From Polaribacter sp. HaHaR_3_91 (GTDB lineage: Bacteria; Bacteroidota; Bacteroidia; Flavobacteriales; Flavobacteriaceae), in contig NZ_CP058986.1 in assembly GCF_019278525.1 (NCBI RefSeq), forward strand, positions 4,144,347 to 4,208,346: a DNA stretch of 64,000 nucleotides, in the 5' to 3' direction. Numbering within the stretch: position 1 is the stretch's first letter; each line of letters opens with the position of its first letter. Shown piece by piece: positions 25,584-34,358 of the stretch. The notes under the pieces were generated by a model. That model made no database searches. It was not told the DNA's origin and was given only the letters and a program-made list of their open reading frames with translations. The position numbers and the translations under genes are program-made.

Positions 25584-26858
25584 TTGAACAAAACAAGAGA
25601 TATTTGGATTGCAGGTTTTGCATTATTTTCACTCTTTTTTGGGGCTGGAAATTTAATTTTACCACCAACTTTAGGTGTTAAATCTGGATCAGATTGGTGG
25701 ATTGTTGTTTTAGGTTTTATCTTAACAGCCATCATTATTCCTATTTTTGCCATTTTTGCGCACGCAAGGCTACAAGGAACTTTGTACGATTTTGGCAAGA
25801 AAGTATCACCTGTTTTTAGTACTATTTTTTGTTTTTTAATTTACATTATAGCGGCGGCAATTCCATCACCAAGAACTGCTGCGGTTACTCATGAAATGGC
25901 AATTCAACCTTTTTTTGATTCACCTCCTATTTTAACAAGTATTGTTTACTTTGTTTTAGTGTTTATTTTTGCGGTAAATCGCTCTAAAATAATTAGTTTA
26001 ATTGGTAAATTCTTAACGCCAATTATTGTAATAATTTTATTGGTCATTATTTCGATTGCCTTTTTTACTTCTCCAGGAACCGTAAATCCATCATCCTTTA
26101 AAAACCCTTTTGTAGACGGAATTTTAGAAGGATATCAAACTTTTGATGCCATTGCAGGTGTTGTGGTTGGAGCCGTAATTATTATTTCTTTAGATTACAG
26201 CAATCACACAACTTTTTTAGAGAAAAGAACATTAATTAGAAAAGCGGGGTATATATCTGGGATTGGTTTGTTATTAATTTACGGAGGTTTAATTTTAAGC
26301 GGATCTTTATTCAGTGCTACGTTTACAGAAGATGCTACCAGAATTGAAATTTTATCTGGTTTAAGTACTAAAACCTTAGGTAATTTAGGTACTACTTTTT
26401 TAAGTGTATTGGTTGCTTTAGCTTGTTTTACAACAGCAGTTGGTATTGTTACAGGAACTGCAGATTATATAAAAGGAATTTGCAACAATTCTAAAACGGC
26501 ATATGTTATTACGGCTGCAATTGCTTCCATTGTTGGAATTATTGTTGGAAGCTACAATGTTGGTTTTATTATTGATGTTGCCGTGCCTGCGTTAATGTTT
26601 GTCTACCCAATAACCATTATGCTGATTTTACTAAATGTGGTACCAGAAAAATATGCTTCTAAATTGGTTTTTAGAGGTGTTGTAATTGTAACTTTTATCT
26701 TTAGTATTCCGGATTTCTTAGGTTTTATCATTCCTAGAGAAAACTTAACCGGCATTAAAAGTTTTATTCCGCTTGCAGAACACAGTTTGGGTTGGGTGTT
26801 GCCTGCTTTGGTAGTTTTTGTTTTGTTGAATTTAATTACAAATAAAACAAATGAATAA
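25584..26858 (+). CDS. brnQ: Branched-chain amino acid transport system II carrier protein
   Basis: BrnQ imports Leu, Ile and Val with sodium ions through the inner membrane. The 424-residue protein has about 12 membrane segments and the family opening FALFSLFFGAGNLILPPTLG, then IPSPRTAAVTHEMAIQP and a C-terminal SLGWVLPALVVFVLLN. The start is a TTG at 25584, one base after the previous stop, implying coupling to the serine hydrolase gene. A decayed copy of its last ~26 codons lies 4.4 kb downstream (31255-31332), and a truncated AbiH-like start overlaps its stop codon, both suggesting that the 3' end of this gene is an insertion hotspot. Confidence 0.95.
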   Translation: MNKTRDIWIAGFALFSLFFGAGNLILPPTLGVKSGSDWWIVVLGFILTAIIIPIFAIFAHARLQGTLYDFGKKVSPVFSTIFCFLIYIIAAAIPSPRTAAVTHEMAIQPFFDSPPILTSIVYFVLVFIFAVNRSKIISLIGKFLTPIIVIILLVIISIAFFTSPGTVNPSSFKNPFVDGILEGYQTFDAIAGVVVGAVIIISLDYSNHTTFLEKRTLIRKAGYISGIGLLLIYGGLILSGSLFSATFTEDATRIEILSGLSTKTLGNLGTTFLSVLVALACFTTAVGIVTGTADYIKGICNNSKTAYVITAAIASIVGIIVGSYNVGFIIDVAVPALMFVYPITIMLILLNVVPEKYASKLVFRGVVIVTFIFSIPDFLGFIIPRENLTGIKSFIPLAEHSLGWVLPALVVFVLLNLITNKTNE

Positions 26859-26901
26859 ATTAATACTTGTTGGAAACGGCTTTGATTTATTAGAAGACTA
26901 G
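26851..26901 (+). pseudogene. Truncated start of an AbiH-like gene
   Basis: A 16-codon frame, MNKLILVGNGFDLLED then stop, overlapping the end of brnQ by 8 bp. It matches the N-terminus of AbiH-family abortive infection proteins (MNKLxIIGNGFDLAHG...), where the GNGFDL segment is highly conserved. Nothing downstream continues the family, so I read it as the stub of a deleted defence gene that used to be coupled to brnQ. The match is short, so chance similarity cannot be fully excluded. Confidence 0.5.
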
Positions 26902-26942
26902 TTAGATTGTTTATTTTTAGTAAACTATGATTTGTTTTAATC

Positions 26943-28199
26943 TTATTTAAGAAAAATAAATTTTAAATGGTTTCTATTTTTACCATCAAAAATTATAAAC
27001 CCTAAATTAGTAATAAAATGACTAAAAAGCATAGAAATTGCGGCTCCCATTATTCTGTAAGAAGGAATTAAAAGAAGGCCTAAAGTTAAATTTATAAAAC
27101 AGCCTACAATAAATCGGTATACATTTTTTTTAAGTTGATTACTATTGATGAGGTGTTTTTCAAAAACCATTCCTAGAAAAATGAATATTGGCGACCAGCT
27201 AAATATCTTTAGAGGAGTAGCGATAGAAATATAGCTTTCATTAAAAAAAGTGCTTAAAATAGAGGTTCCAAAAAATGTATAAAATAATCCTATTAAAACT
27301 CCTAATAATAGCATGTATTTATACAAAGCACTTATTTTTTTCTGATATATTTTGATATCCGTTTTATAAGATTCTGCCAAAGAAGGATATAATGCATTAA
27401 TCATTGAAAAACCAATACTCCAGGTAAGAGCAATGACTAGAAAATCAATGGTAGCAAAAAGACCTATTGCAGCATCACCAAAATAGTATTTTAAAATAAA
27501 ATCATCAATAGAAATATAGAGAGATACTAATAAATTTGAAAGTATTAAAGGATAAGAGTTTTTTAATAAATATTTTGCCATCAATATAGAAAAATATTTA
27601 TTTTTAAGTTTGATGGAGGTTTTAGTAATAAAAATAAAGCCGTAAATAATTCCTTGCAATAAGAAATCAATAATTAAAAGTGATGCAAAATATTGAATTC
27701 CAAGTTGATGTTCAACTCCATAATATTGTAATAAAACAATACAAAATAAGCTTGAAATTTTACTTATAAAAATATAATTCGTTTTTTTAATAGCATAAAA
27801 ATAATATTCAAAAACATCTGTAATCCTTATAAAATAGCTAAAACCAATTAAAAAGTAGAGCCAAAATAGTTCGTTACTATTATAAAAGTAATTGTAAATT
27901 AAAAGTCCAAGGAAAAATAAAATCCAGCTAAAAAGGCGCAAGTAGAATGCAGTTACTAAAATTTCTTTTGTTTTTTTCGGATTAAAAATGATCTCTCGAA
28001 TACAAATTGCAGATAATCCTAAAAATAATACAGGTGCAAAAAAAGCAATAAATGTTTCAGCAAACTTAAGTTTGCCAATATTTAAAACACCAAGTGAATT
28101 AAAAATTTTAGGAATAATAAAGATACCAACAAGTAACTGAATCAATTTTTCGGCAATAAACCACTTTGTATTAAGAAAATCTTGTTTACTAAAAAGCAC
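26943..28199 (-). CDS. Oligosaccharide flippase family protein (Wzx/MATE-like)
   Basis: A 418-residue integral membrane protein with about 12 hydrophobic segments, matching the MOP/PST flippases that move lipid-linked surface sugars across the inner membrane. Family marks are FFAPVLFLGLSAICIREIIFN near residues 55-75, YISIDDFILKYYFGDAAIGLF in the middle and a C-terminal IMGAAISMLFSHFITNLG. No glycosyltransferases stand next to it, which is unusual for a flippase, so it may serve a distant cluster or have arrived with an island. It lies inside the brnQ-bounded variable segment. Confidence 0.82.
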   Translation of the reverse strand: MLFSKQDFLNTKWFIAEKLIQLLVGIFIIPKIFNSLGVLNIGKLKFAETFIAFFAPVLFLGLSAICIREIIFNPKKTKEILVTAFYLRLFSWILFFLGLLIYNYFYNSNELFWLYFLIGFSYFIRITDVFEYYFYAIKKTNYIFISKISSLFCIVLLQYYGVEHQLGIQYFASLLIIDFLLQGIIYGFIFITKTSIKLKNKYFSILMAKYLLKNSYPLILSNLLVSLYISIDDFILKYYFGDAAIGLFATIDFLVIALTWSIGFSMINALYPSLAESYKTDIKIYQKKISALYKYMLLLGVLIGLFYTFFGTSILSTFFNESYISIATPLKIFSWSPIFIFLGMVFEKHLINSNQLKKNVYRFIVGCFINLTLGLLLIPSYRIMGAAISMLFSHFITNLGFIIFDGKNRNHLKFIFLK

Positions 28200-28270
28200 A
28201 GGTATCTAATATAGAATTGAATGTATAAAGATTAAACTTTTTTTGTAATCTTGTAGCCTAAATTATTAAA

Positions 28271-29257
28271 ATGTCTCCAGAATTTCTAAGGCGCTACTAT
28301 ATCTTAAAAATTATTACAAATCCAAAAGCTTTTGGTGTGGATAATGATTTATATGTAACGCATAAAGAACTTCAACAAAAACTACAGGATAAACAATCAG
28401 AATTTATTGAAAATGAATTTTTAAGTAAATTAAATTCTAACAGTCCAAAAACGGTTCATAGAGATTTCCAATTTATTAAAAATGAGTTTGGCGTTCATAT
28501 TTCATTAAAAAGAGGTTATGGCTATTTTGTTAAAAGCGGTAATGTATCCGAAGAAATTACAGATATTTTTAATAGATGCGAGCACTTATTAATAAGTAAA
28601 AAAGCATCTGAAAATCATTCTTGTGTAACTACAGAAAAATCTTCATTAAATAGTAAGTTAGATTTGTTAGGGCTAATTAATGCCATAGAAAACAAGTATG
28701 TAATTCATATAAGTTACAAAGGTTGGTATGATGATAATTGTTTTGAAGAAATTAGTAAAAAAGCCTTCCAACCTTTACACTTAAAAGAAAAAGATAAAGC
28801 TTGGTATTTGCTTGCGTATTGCCCTATAGATGCTAAAATTACATCTTTTTGTTTAGATAAACGTTTACAGGAAATTAGAATCTTTAAAAGAAAAATGTTA
28901 GAAGCAATTCCTTTTGATCATAATACTTATTTTAAAGATGCAGTTGGTATTTTAAATGATGAAACAAAAGCAGAGAAAATCACATTACAAGTAGCCAATC
29001 ATCATTTAAAATATCTGATAAGCAAACCAATACATGCTAGTCAACGTCTTGTTGTTGAACCTGTAAAATGGAATTCAGAGGCGTTAGATTACGCTGATCC
29101 TGATATTTGGGGAACGATTGAAGTTGAACTCAAACCAAATTACGAGTTTATCATGGAGATGCTAAAGTTTAATCAATGGATTAAAATTATTTCACCAAAA
29201 TCTGTGGTAGATAATTTTAAAGAACACCTACAATCTATTGTAAAATACTACAAGTAA
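28271..29257 (+). CDS. WYL-domain transcriptional regulator
   Basis: A 328-residue protein. The N-terminal ~100 residues (FLRRYYILKIITNPKAFGV, SNSPKTVHRDFQFIKNEFGV) look like a winged-helix DeoR-type DNA-binding domain. The centre has the WYL domain (INAIENKYVIHISYKGWYDD, KDKAWYLLAYCPIDAKITSFCLDKRLQ), which binds nucleic acid or nucleotides. The C-terminus fits the WCX extension (IEVELKPNYEFIMEMLKFNQWIKII). WYL regulators often control defence genes; here the nearest candidates are the AbiH-like stub and the nuclease at 31415. A hairpin terminator lies ~320 bp downstream. Confidence 0.88.
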   Translation: MSPEFLRRYYILKIITNPKAFGVDNDLYVTHKELQQKLQDKQSEFIENEFLSKLNSNSPKTVHRDFQFIKNEFGVHISLKRGYGYFVKSGNVSEEITDIFNRCEHLLISKKASENHSCVTTEKSSLNSKLDLLGLINAIENKYVIHISYKGWYDDNCFEEISKKAFQPLHLKEKDKAWYLLAYCPIDAKITSFCLDKRLQEIRIFKRKMLEAIPFDHNTYFKDAVGILNDETKAEKITLQVANHHLKYLISKPIHASQRLVVEPVKWNSEALDYADPDIWGTIEVELKPNYEFIMEMLKFNQWIKIISPKSVVDNFKEHLQSIVKYYK

Positions 29258-29575
29258 TTTTTTTTAGATTTTGTTAACTTTCCTCAAATAGACTTTGTTT
29301 GTCTTTTTGACAACTCTATTTTTGAAGATTGAAATCTACATATGCCAATCGTTAAAATTTAAACATTCTATGAATGTGAAAAGCGAATATATTGGTTATG
29401 CTTTTTCTGTTTCAATTAGTACTATGTTTTCTAATCCAATGAATGAAAAAGGAAAAGTACATGTTACTTTTATGAGAGTTAAAGGTATTTAAATACTGGT
29501 TTTTTAGAAGATAGAGTTATTTAAAATAAAAATAATTATGAAATTTATATTGGGGGATATAAATTTTATTAGAAT

Positions 29576-29606
29576 AAAGAATACGCAAAAGTATCGCGTA
29601 TTCTTT
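29576..29606. terminator. Hairpin terminator in the WYL-Crp gap
   Basis: Perfect 11-bp arms AAAGAATACGC/GCGTATTCTTT with a 9-nt loop and T-rich flank. Confidence 0.65.
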
Positions 29607-29693
29607 ATTTAAAATTATTTTTTTTACATAGTATATTATTGTTATTATAGTTAAGTCTTTTGAAAAGGGAAATTAAAAATTGCTATGAATTGT

Positions 29694-29727
29694 AAAAGGG
29701 GAAATGATGTATTCATTTACCCCTTTT
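29694..29727. terminator. Second hairpin in the WYL-Crp gap
   Basis: AAAAGGGGAAATGA pairs with TCATTTACCCCTTTT with one bulged base, then T-rich sequence. It lies 130 bp after the crp-like stop on the minus strand and could end that transcript or one from the plus strand. Confidence 0.6.
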
Positions 29728-29856
29728 TATTTTAAGAGAGTTTTTATAACAATTTGCTGACATTAATTGTTGTCTACTTTTTAAAGTCAACTAATCACAA
29801 AACAAAATATGCCAATGCAAGGCATCATAAATTCATGTTTTGATCGTGTTTTATAA

Positions 29857-30432
29857 TCAAATTTTAGATTTTATTCTACTCAATGTTTCTTGTGATATAT
29901 TGATGTAAGAAGCTACAATTTTGTTTGGTAAACGCTTAACAATGTTCGGATTTATCTTGAATAATTGCTTGTATCGCTCTGATGCATCTAGTGTCGTAAA
30001 TGAGATCAATCTCTTAGAATTATTTACATATGCCTTCTCTAAATAGATACTATAAAAATCTTTCCATTTAGGAACAATGGTCATAAGATGCCTAAAATCA
30101 TCGTGCGTGATGTATAGAAGTTCACTATTTTCAATAACCTGAATGGTTTCTTGCGCAGGTTCCTTGGTTATAAAACTAACCAATTCTGTCGCAAACTGAT
30201 TTTCAAAAGCAATATAACGTGTTACGTCTTTCCCCTCTTCATTGATGTAAAATAATCTTAAACACCCTTTTTTCACGAAATAACTAGCCTGACTATTTTT
30301 ACCATTTGAAAGTAAAATGTCATTTTTCTTTTTTTTAATTATTTTAAAATAAGATAACACGATTTTTAAATCTTCATCATCAATATGTATATTCTTTTTT
30401 ATGAAGTTAATCAGTTCAATATTATTTATCAT
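29857..30432 (-). CDS. Crp/Fnr family transcriptional regulator
   Basis: A 191-residue regulator with an N-terminal cyclic-nucleotide-binding-type beta roll (KKNDILLSNGKNSQASYFVKKGCLRLFYINEEG split by loops; TRYIAFENQF) and a C-terminal winged helix (LPNKIVASYINISQETLSRI). No FNR-type cysteine cluster is present, so it does not hold an Fe-S cluster. The effector is unknown. The start codon directly abuts the ribB stop, so the two genes are one operon. A flavin-related or stress role is only suggested by that pairing. Confidence 0.9.
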   Translation of the reverse strand: MINNIELINFIKKNIHIDDEDLKIVLSYFKIIKKKKNDILLSNGKNSQASYFVKKGCLRLFYINEEGKDVTRYIAFENQFATELVSFITKEPAQETIQVIENSELLYITHDDFRHLMTIVPKWKDFYSIYLEKAYVNNSKRLISFTTLDASERYKQLFKINPNIVKRLPNKIVASYINISQETLSRIKSKI

Positions 30433-31095
30433 CTATTTGTAGTCTCTTACAAATTTACGATAATGAATAATATCTTGTATTGTTAACACCATCAAATTGT
30501 GTTCAATTGCAAATTCTGAAATCGTGTCAATTTTTGCCATTGTTCCGTCGTCATTCATTAATTCACACAGTACTGCTTCTGGCTTTAAACCTGCTAATTT
30601 CATTAAATCTACGCTTCCTTCTGTATGACCTTTTCTATCCAAAACCCCATTATCTTTGGCTCTTAAAGGAAAGATATGCCCAGGTTTTGCTAAATCGTTG
30701 CTATTCGCATTTTCTTTACTCGCAGCTTTTATTGTAGTTAATCTATCTTTAGCTGAGACTCCTGTAGTAACGCCTTTTTTTGCCTCAATTGAAATTGTAA
30801 AAGGTGTTTGGTAGCTACTTGTATTTTCTTTTACCATATAAGGTAACCCTAATGTATCTGCTTTCTCATTCGGCAAACAAAGACAAACAATACCACTACA
30901 TTTTCTAATCATCAATGCCATTTGATTATTTGTCATATAATGTGCAGAGAATACTAAATCACCTTCATTTTCTCTATCTTCATCATCCATTAAGATAATT
31001 CCATTTCCATTTTTAAGGTGTAATAATGCTTTTTCTAAACGTTCTTCACTGTCTTTACCAAACCTTTGTAATGTATCTAATTCTGTAAGTACCAT
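30433..31095 (-). CDS. ribB: 3,4-dihydroxy-2-butanone-4-phosphate synthase
   Basis: RibB converts ribulose-5-phosphate to the four-carbon precursor of riboflavin. The 220-residue protein has [20 protein letters not shown] (acidic metal-binding loop, D-E-D-R-E-N-E-G-D), the later [14 protein letters not shown], and [20 protein letters not shown] with the catalytic histidine and HTEGSVDL. It is the stand-alone form without a C-terminal RibA. Being separate from a rib operon and paired with a Crp regulator, it may be a second, regulated copy. I see no FMN riboswitch in the 319 bp upstream. Confidence 0.95.
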   Translation of the reverse strand: MVLTELDTLQRFGKDSEERLEKALLHLKNGNGIILMDDEDRENEGDLVFSAHYMTNNQMALMIRKCSGIVCLCLPNEKADTLGLPYMVKENTSSYQTPFTISIEAKKGVTTGVSAKDRLTTIKAASKENANSNDLAKPGHIFPLRAKDNGVLDRKGHTEGSVDLMKLAGLKPEAVLCELMNDDGTMAKIDTISEFAIEHNLMVLTIQDIIHYRKFVRDYK

Positions 31096-31254
31096 CTTAA
31101 AATCTATTTATTTTTTCGACTGTAAAATTAAGACTGTCTCAAGCAAAACTATTTGATGTAAGTCAATAAATTCATTTATTTTAATCTAAAGAATGATAAC
31201 AAAAGAAGCTAATATTTACGTTGTGGAATTTTACTTTTTGTTGCTCTTTTCACT

Positions 31255-31332
31255 AACTTAACCGGAATTAAAAGTATTATTCCTTTTACAGGACATAGTT
31301 TAGGTTGGGTATTGCCTGCTTTGTTGGGTTGA
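31255..31332 (+). pseudogene. Decayed fragment of a second brnQ 3' end
   Basis: Translates as NLTGIKSIIPFTGHSLGW then VLPALLG and stop. The intact brnQ reads NLTGIKSFIPLAEHSLGW then VLPALVV at its C-terminus, so this is a 3'-end copy with several substitutions and a premature stop. No start codon or upstream body remains. It lies 4.4 kb past the intact brnQ end and marks the far edge of the variable segment. The rest of the 319-bp gap (31096-31414) holds nothing else that I can identify. Confidence 0.75.
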
Positions 31333-31414
31333 ATTTGAAGAAGAAATAGATATTAAAAGCATAACTATACTTTTATTTTTCATTATAAATCTAGCTTTTT
31401 CTTTACACAAGCTA

Positions 31415-32884
31415 TTACATACCTATATTTTTTAATTCCATATTTTTATATGAATCTAATAAATATTTTAAATTAAAATTCATCAAATCAAAATTACTCT
31501 CTAGATGTAAAGAAAAACTGAATTTTTTTGTTTTAGGATTTAAATCAGTTATTTTAATTTTTTCAAGAATTTCAATTAAACTGAATTTATTGTTTTTTAC
31601 AATTTGAACTAACATATCCCAACTCACAATATCTATAAAGAATAAATTCTCGTAAGGTATAATTTTAAGCTCTTCCTCTTTTCTAATTTTTAAAGTTTCA
31701 TCCTTAAGAAATTGCTCCCATATGTCTTCTGAGTTTCCTAAAAATAGTTTTTTATATGTAATAATAATACCATAATAAATTTCAGACTCACTTAGTTTAG
31801 CTGCTACATTAACCATTTGTTTAGCGTAGGCTTTAACCAAATTTTTTCTAAACTCATTTGCTAATATTTTATCATCAGGATTAGCACGAGCATAAGGTTT
31901 TATTTCGATAGCTTTAACTTCTAAAAGGATATTATTATCAATAACAAAATCAACTAAGTTATTCTTCAAACCTAATATTTTTTCTAACTCCTTTTCTGTT
32001 CTATACTTAAAGTTTGCCTCATCCAATCCTAATTTTACATACTTTTCCATTCTAGCTCCAAATTCCGTTGTGAATTTATCATCATTACTTTTTAAATATT
32101 CGTAAATAAAATGAGTAAAATTATGTTTTAATAAATTTTTATGAGGAACAATATAACTATTTTGAAAATCAAGAAATGGTTTTCTAGTAAAAACAGATTG
32201 CTCAAAAGTTTGTAAATTATAATTTTTTATTATCCCTTTGTCTTTTTCTAAAATATCATCAATTTTATCTTCTGAGAAGCATAAAAGATTTAAGTAGTTT
32301 TTAACATCAGTCTCATTAAATACTTTAATTAAGATATCATAATCTTCACTAGAGAAATTCCCTCCAATCAAAAAATTTATTTTCCCATTGAATCCTGATT
32401 CCAAATTATTAAAAGTAAACATCCAAATTACAAATGAAATATTAATAAAAATATTCAAATCAATTTTTGTCAAATTTTTAAAGGATTTACTTATATCATA
32501 TTTGTTCTTCAACTCATGGAATAGGATTAATTGTCGAGTGAAAGTATCCCAATGCACTTGATTTTGATAAGTGAATTGTTGGTGAGCCATCATTATCAAA
32601 GGTTTTTGAAAATTTAATGATTTACTCAAGTTAAATAAATCATTTGACATCTCAAGAGCTTCCAATTGCTTCATCAGTTTTATTAAATCGTTTCCATCAG
32701 CAACTTTAGCTTTATGCTTTTTAGGATAAAATTCATAATTCCATTTTAATAATAAAAATAAGTGCCAAATTGGAATACGATAATTCTTATTGATTTCAGT
32801 TTTGCGTAATTGTTTTAAGATTTCTGTAGTGATGGATTCAAGCGTAAAAGTTTTTAATTTATTTCTTATTGGTCTATAGTCCAT
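31415..32884 (-). CDS. Putative PD-(D/E)XK nuclease, possible stand-alone defence protein
   Basis: A 489-residue soluble protein that I do not recognise with certainty. The first ~270 residues are helical, rich in Asn/Lys/Phe, with no obvious motif. The C-terminal third has a nuclease-like signature: EFGARMEKYVKLGLDEAN (helix with E), then LVDFVIDNNILLEVKAIE, that is the acidic residue of the first strand followed by E-V-K on the next, as in PD-(D/E)XK restriction-type folds. Single-gene nucleases of this size include phage-defence families such as GapS1-like proteins. Assignment to one of these is a guess from size and motif. Its place next to the decayed brnQ tail supports a mobile or defence role. 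Very low G+C. Confidence 0.6.
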   Translation of the reverse strand: MDYRPIRNKLKTFTLESITTEILKQLRKTEINKNYRIPIWHLFLLLKWNYEFYPKKHKAKVADGNDLIKLMKQLEALEMSNDLFNLSKSLNFQKPLIMMAHQQFTYQNQVHWDTFTRQLILFHELKNKYDISKSFKNLTKIDLNIFINISFVIWMFTFNNLESGFNGKINFLIGGNFSSEDYDILIKVFNETDVKNYLNLLCFSEDKIDDILEKDKGIIKNYNLQTFEQSVFTRKPFLDFQNSYIVPHKNLLKHNFTHFIYEYLKSNDDKFTTEFGARMEKYVKLGLDEANFKYRTEKELEKILGLKNNLVDFVIDNNILLEVKAIEIKPYARANPDDKILANEFRKNLVKAYAKQMVNVAAKLSESEIYYGIIITYKKLFLGNSEDIWEQFLKDETLKIRKEEELKIIPYENLFFIDIVSWDMLVQIVKNNKFSLIEILEKIKITDLNPKTKKFSFSLHLESNFDLMNFNLKYLLDSYKNMELKNIGM

Positions 32885-33044
32885 TTTTTTTTATGCTTGT
32901 ATTTAATGTTACTCTGAATACATATCGTTTTAATAACCTATATTCAACGTTAGTTAAATGTAGCTTAAATTAAATTTAAAAGCAAACTAACTTCATTGCA
33001 AGATTTCAACTAAATACACGACCAACAAACCACAACAATAAAAT

Positions 33045-33884
33045 ATGGCAGTTCAAGACATTGTAAAATATTCCTTTAAAGAAACCTTTTCTGTAAGTAC
33101 CGTTCAATTCGAAAAAGCCTGTACTATAGATCATTCTGTGCAACAAAATGCCTATTCTATTTATTGGATTCAAGAAGGAAGCGGCACATACAATATCGAT
33201 TTTGAAAGCTATACATTTAACGACAATGTGTTGTTCTTTTTATCACCCGGACAAGTATTTACAGTAGATTCCGAACAAATAAAAACCGCCTACAAACTTA
33301 CCTTTGTAAGAGATTTTTACTGCATACAAACTCACGATACAGAAGTGGCGTGTAACGGAATTCTATTCAACAATATTTACGAAACACCCTTTGTAAAACC
33401 TTGTAAAAAAGACACCCAAAAACTCAACTTTATTTTAGAAAGTTTAATCGAAGAGTTTCAGCAAAACGAAACCGCACAGTACGATATGTTGCAATCTTAT
33501 TTAAAGCAATTTATCATTTCTTCTGTTCGTGTAAAAAAAGAAAACCACGTTATTAAAGAAGACACCGAAACTCGTCTTTTTAAAGACTTTAGCTTATTGG
33601 TAGAGCAGAATTTTAAAACCATGCATACTGTAACAGACTATGCAAACAGATTAGGACTTTCGCCAAAATCTATTAGCAAACACTTTCAGAAACTGGGTGC
33701 AAAAACGCCTTCAGACTTTATTAAAAACCGCATTTTATTAGAAGCAAAACGTCAATTAATTTACACCGATAAAACAGTAAAAGAAATTGCTTTCGAGCTT
33801 GGTTTTAACGATCCTGCCTATTTTACGCGCTTTTTTACAAAGGGTGTCGAAAAATCTCCACTTCAATTTAAAAAGGAATATTAA
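33045..33884 (+). CDS. AraC family transcriptional regulator
   Basis: A 279-residue regulator. The N-terminal cupin-like sensing domain spans about residues 15-140 (QNAYSIYWIQEGSGTYNIDF, NVLFFLSPGQVF). The C-terminal ~100 residues hold two helix-turn-helix motifs: VTDYANRLGLSPKSISKHF, and VKEIAFELGFNDPAYFTRFF with the conserved PLQF after it. Directly downstream lie two 60-bp promoters that share direct GTCCA repeats 21 bp apart, the geometry AraC proteins use, so this protein is the natural candidate to drive the thioredoxin/AhpD genes. The ligand is unknown. Confidence 0.93.
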   Translation: MAVQDIVKYSFKETFSVSTVQFEKACTIDHSVQQNAYSIYWIQEGSGTYNIDFESYTFNDNVLFFLSPGQVFTVDSEQIKTAYKLTFVRDFYCIQTHDTEVACNGILFNNIYETPFVKPCKKDTQKLNFILESLIEEFQQNETAQYDMLQSYLKQFIISSVRVKKENHVIKEDTETRLFKDFSLLVEQNFKTMHTVTDYANRLGLSPKSISKHFQKLGAKTPSDFIKNRILLEAKRQLIYTDKTVKEIAFELGFNDPAYFTRFFTKGVEKSPLQFKKEY

Positions 33885-33969
33885 CTGTTTATATTTTACC
33901 TCAACTTCACTATAAACCCCCACTTAAAGACTGATTAAAAGGGTTCATTTAGTTTTTTTCTTTCAGTTT

Positions 33970-34060
33970 TGTCATTTCGAAATTTTGGAAAAAATCTCAT
34001 AAAGTTTGGTTGACGTTGTGTTATCACTGTTATGAGGTTTCTCCTATTGTCGAAATGACA
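33970..34060. repeat. TGTCATTT-bounded repeat, copy C
   Basis: A 91-bp element with perfect 11-bp ends TGTCATTTCGA/TCGAAATGACA. Inside is TTATCACTGTTATGAGGTTTC, the inverse of the core found in the two copies at 46143 and 46397. The flank CTTGTGGTTTATGCTC also matches those copies (CTTGGTGGTTNTTGAGC). It has no coding capacity and looks like a miniature inverted-repeat element or a structured intergenic repeat. Confidence 0.75.
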
Positions 34061-34108
34061 AGCTTGTGGTTTATGCTCTAGCTTCACTCAACATTTTTTA
34101 ATTTTCTT

Positions 34109-34205
34109 GGGCGTGCCCTTATCAGGTCTGGCTTTCGCAACTCGCTTTTTAAAGTTTTATCAAACTTTAAAAGAGCTCAAACAACTTGCTCTATCCTTCA
34201 CGCGT
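34109..34205 (+). repeat. Boxed hairpin repeat, copy 4 of 5
   Basis: GGGCGTGCCC, GGTCTGGCTTTCGCAACTCG, then a different central hairpin TTAAAGTTT/AAACTTTAA, AGAGCTCAAACAACTTGCTC and a short end box. The hairpin arms differ from copies 1-2 yet still pair. Together with copy C of the other repeat it fills most of the 474-bp gap before trx. Confidence 0.85.
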
Positions 34206-34230
34206 GCATTTTTGCCAACTTTTTTACCTT

Positions 34231-34290
34231 GTCCAAACAGTAGGAACTTTTGTCCATTTTTAAACCTCTATCTCGGTTGCATCTTTGCAG
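34231..34290 (+). promoter_or_regulatory. Duplicated promoter 1, before thioredoxin
   Basis: Carries GTCCA at 34231 and 34252 (21 bp apart), the block GGAACTTTTGTCCA, and CATCTTTG at 34280-34287 in the -7 position. The whole 60 bp is repeated almost unchanged at 34712-34771. The typical -33 TTG is replaced by the second GTCCA, as expected for an activator-dependent promoter. Confidence 0.75.
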
Positions 34291-34358
34291 TGTGTAACAA
34301 TAACAACACAACAACAAGATATAAATCCTGCTTTAGCAGCAATTAAAAATAAGGAAAA

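Larger units (their letters stand above)
29258..29856. other. 599-bp gap between WYL and Crp genes
   Basis: Apart from two hairpins (29576-29606 and 29694-29727) I see only AT-rich sequence. A short frame, 29370-29492, would encode about 40 residues (MNVKSEYIGYAFSVSIS...) but has no recognisable family or clear ribosome signal. I regard it as unsupported; it may be a remnant of a lost gene, consistent with the decayed state of this segment. Confidence 0.5.

Noticed and set aside
29295..29492. A 65-codon frame after the WYL gene
   Set aside because: Its start lies in AT-rich sequence without a promoter or ribosome signal, and the product resembles no family. A shorter form of about 40 codons is no better supported.
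31096..31254. An FMN riboswitch before ribB
   Set aside because: None of the conserved RFN element segments can be seen upstream of the ribB start.
34107..34346. A 79-codon frame covering the repeat and promoter before thioredoxin
   Set aside because: It runs through boxed repeat copy 4 and the duplicated promoter, so it is read from non-coding elements.
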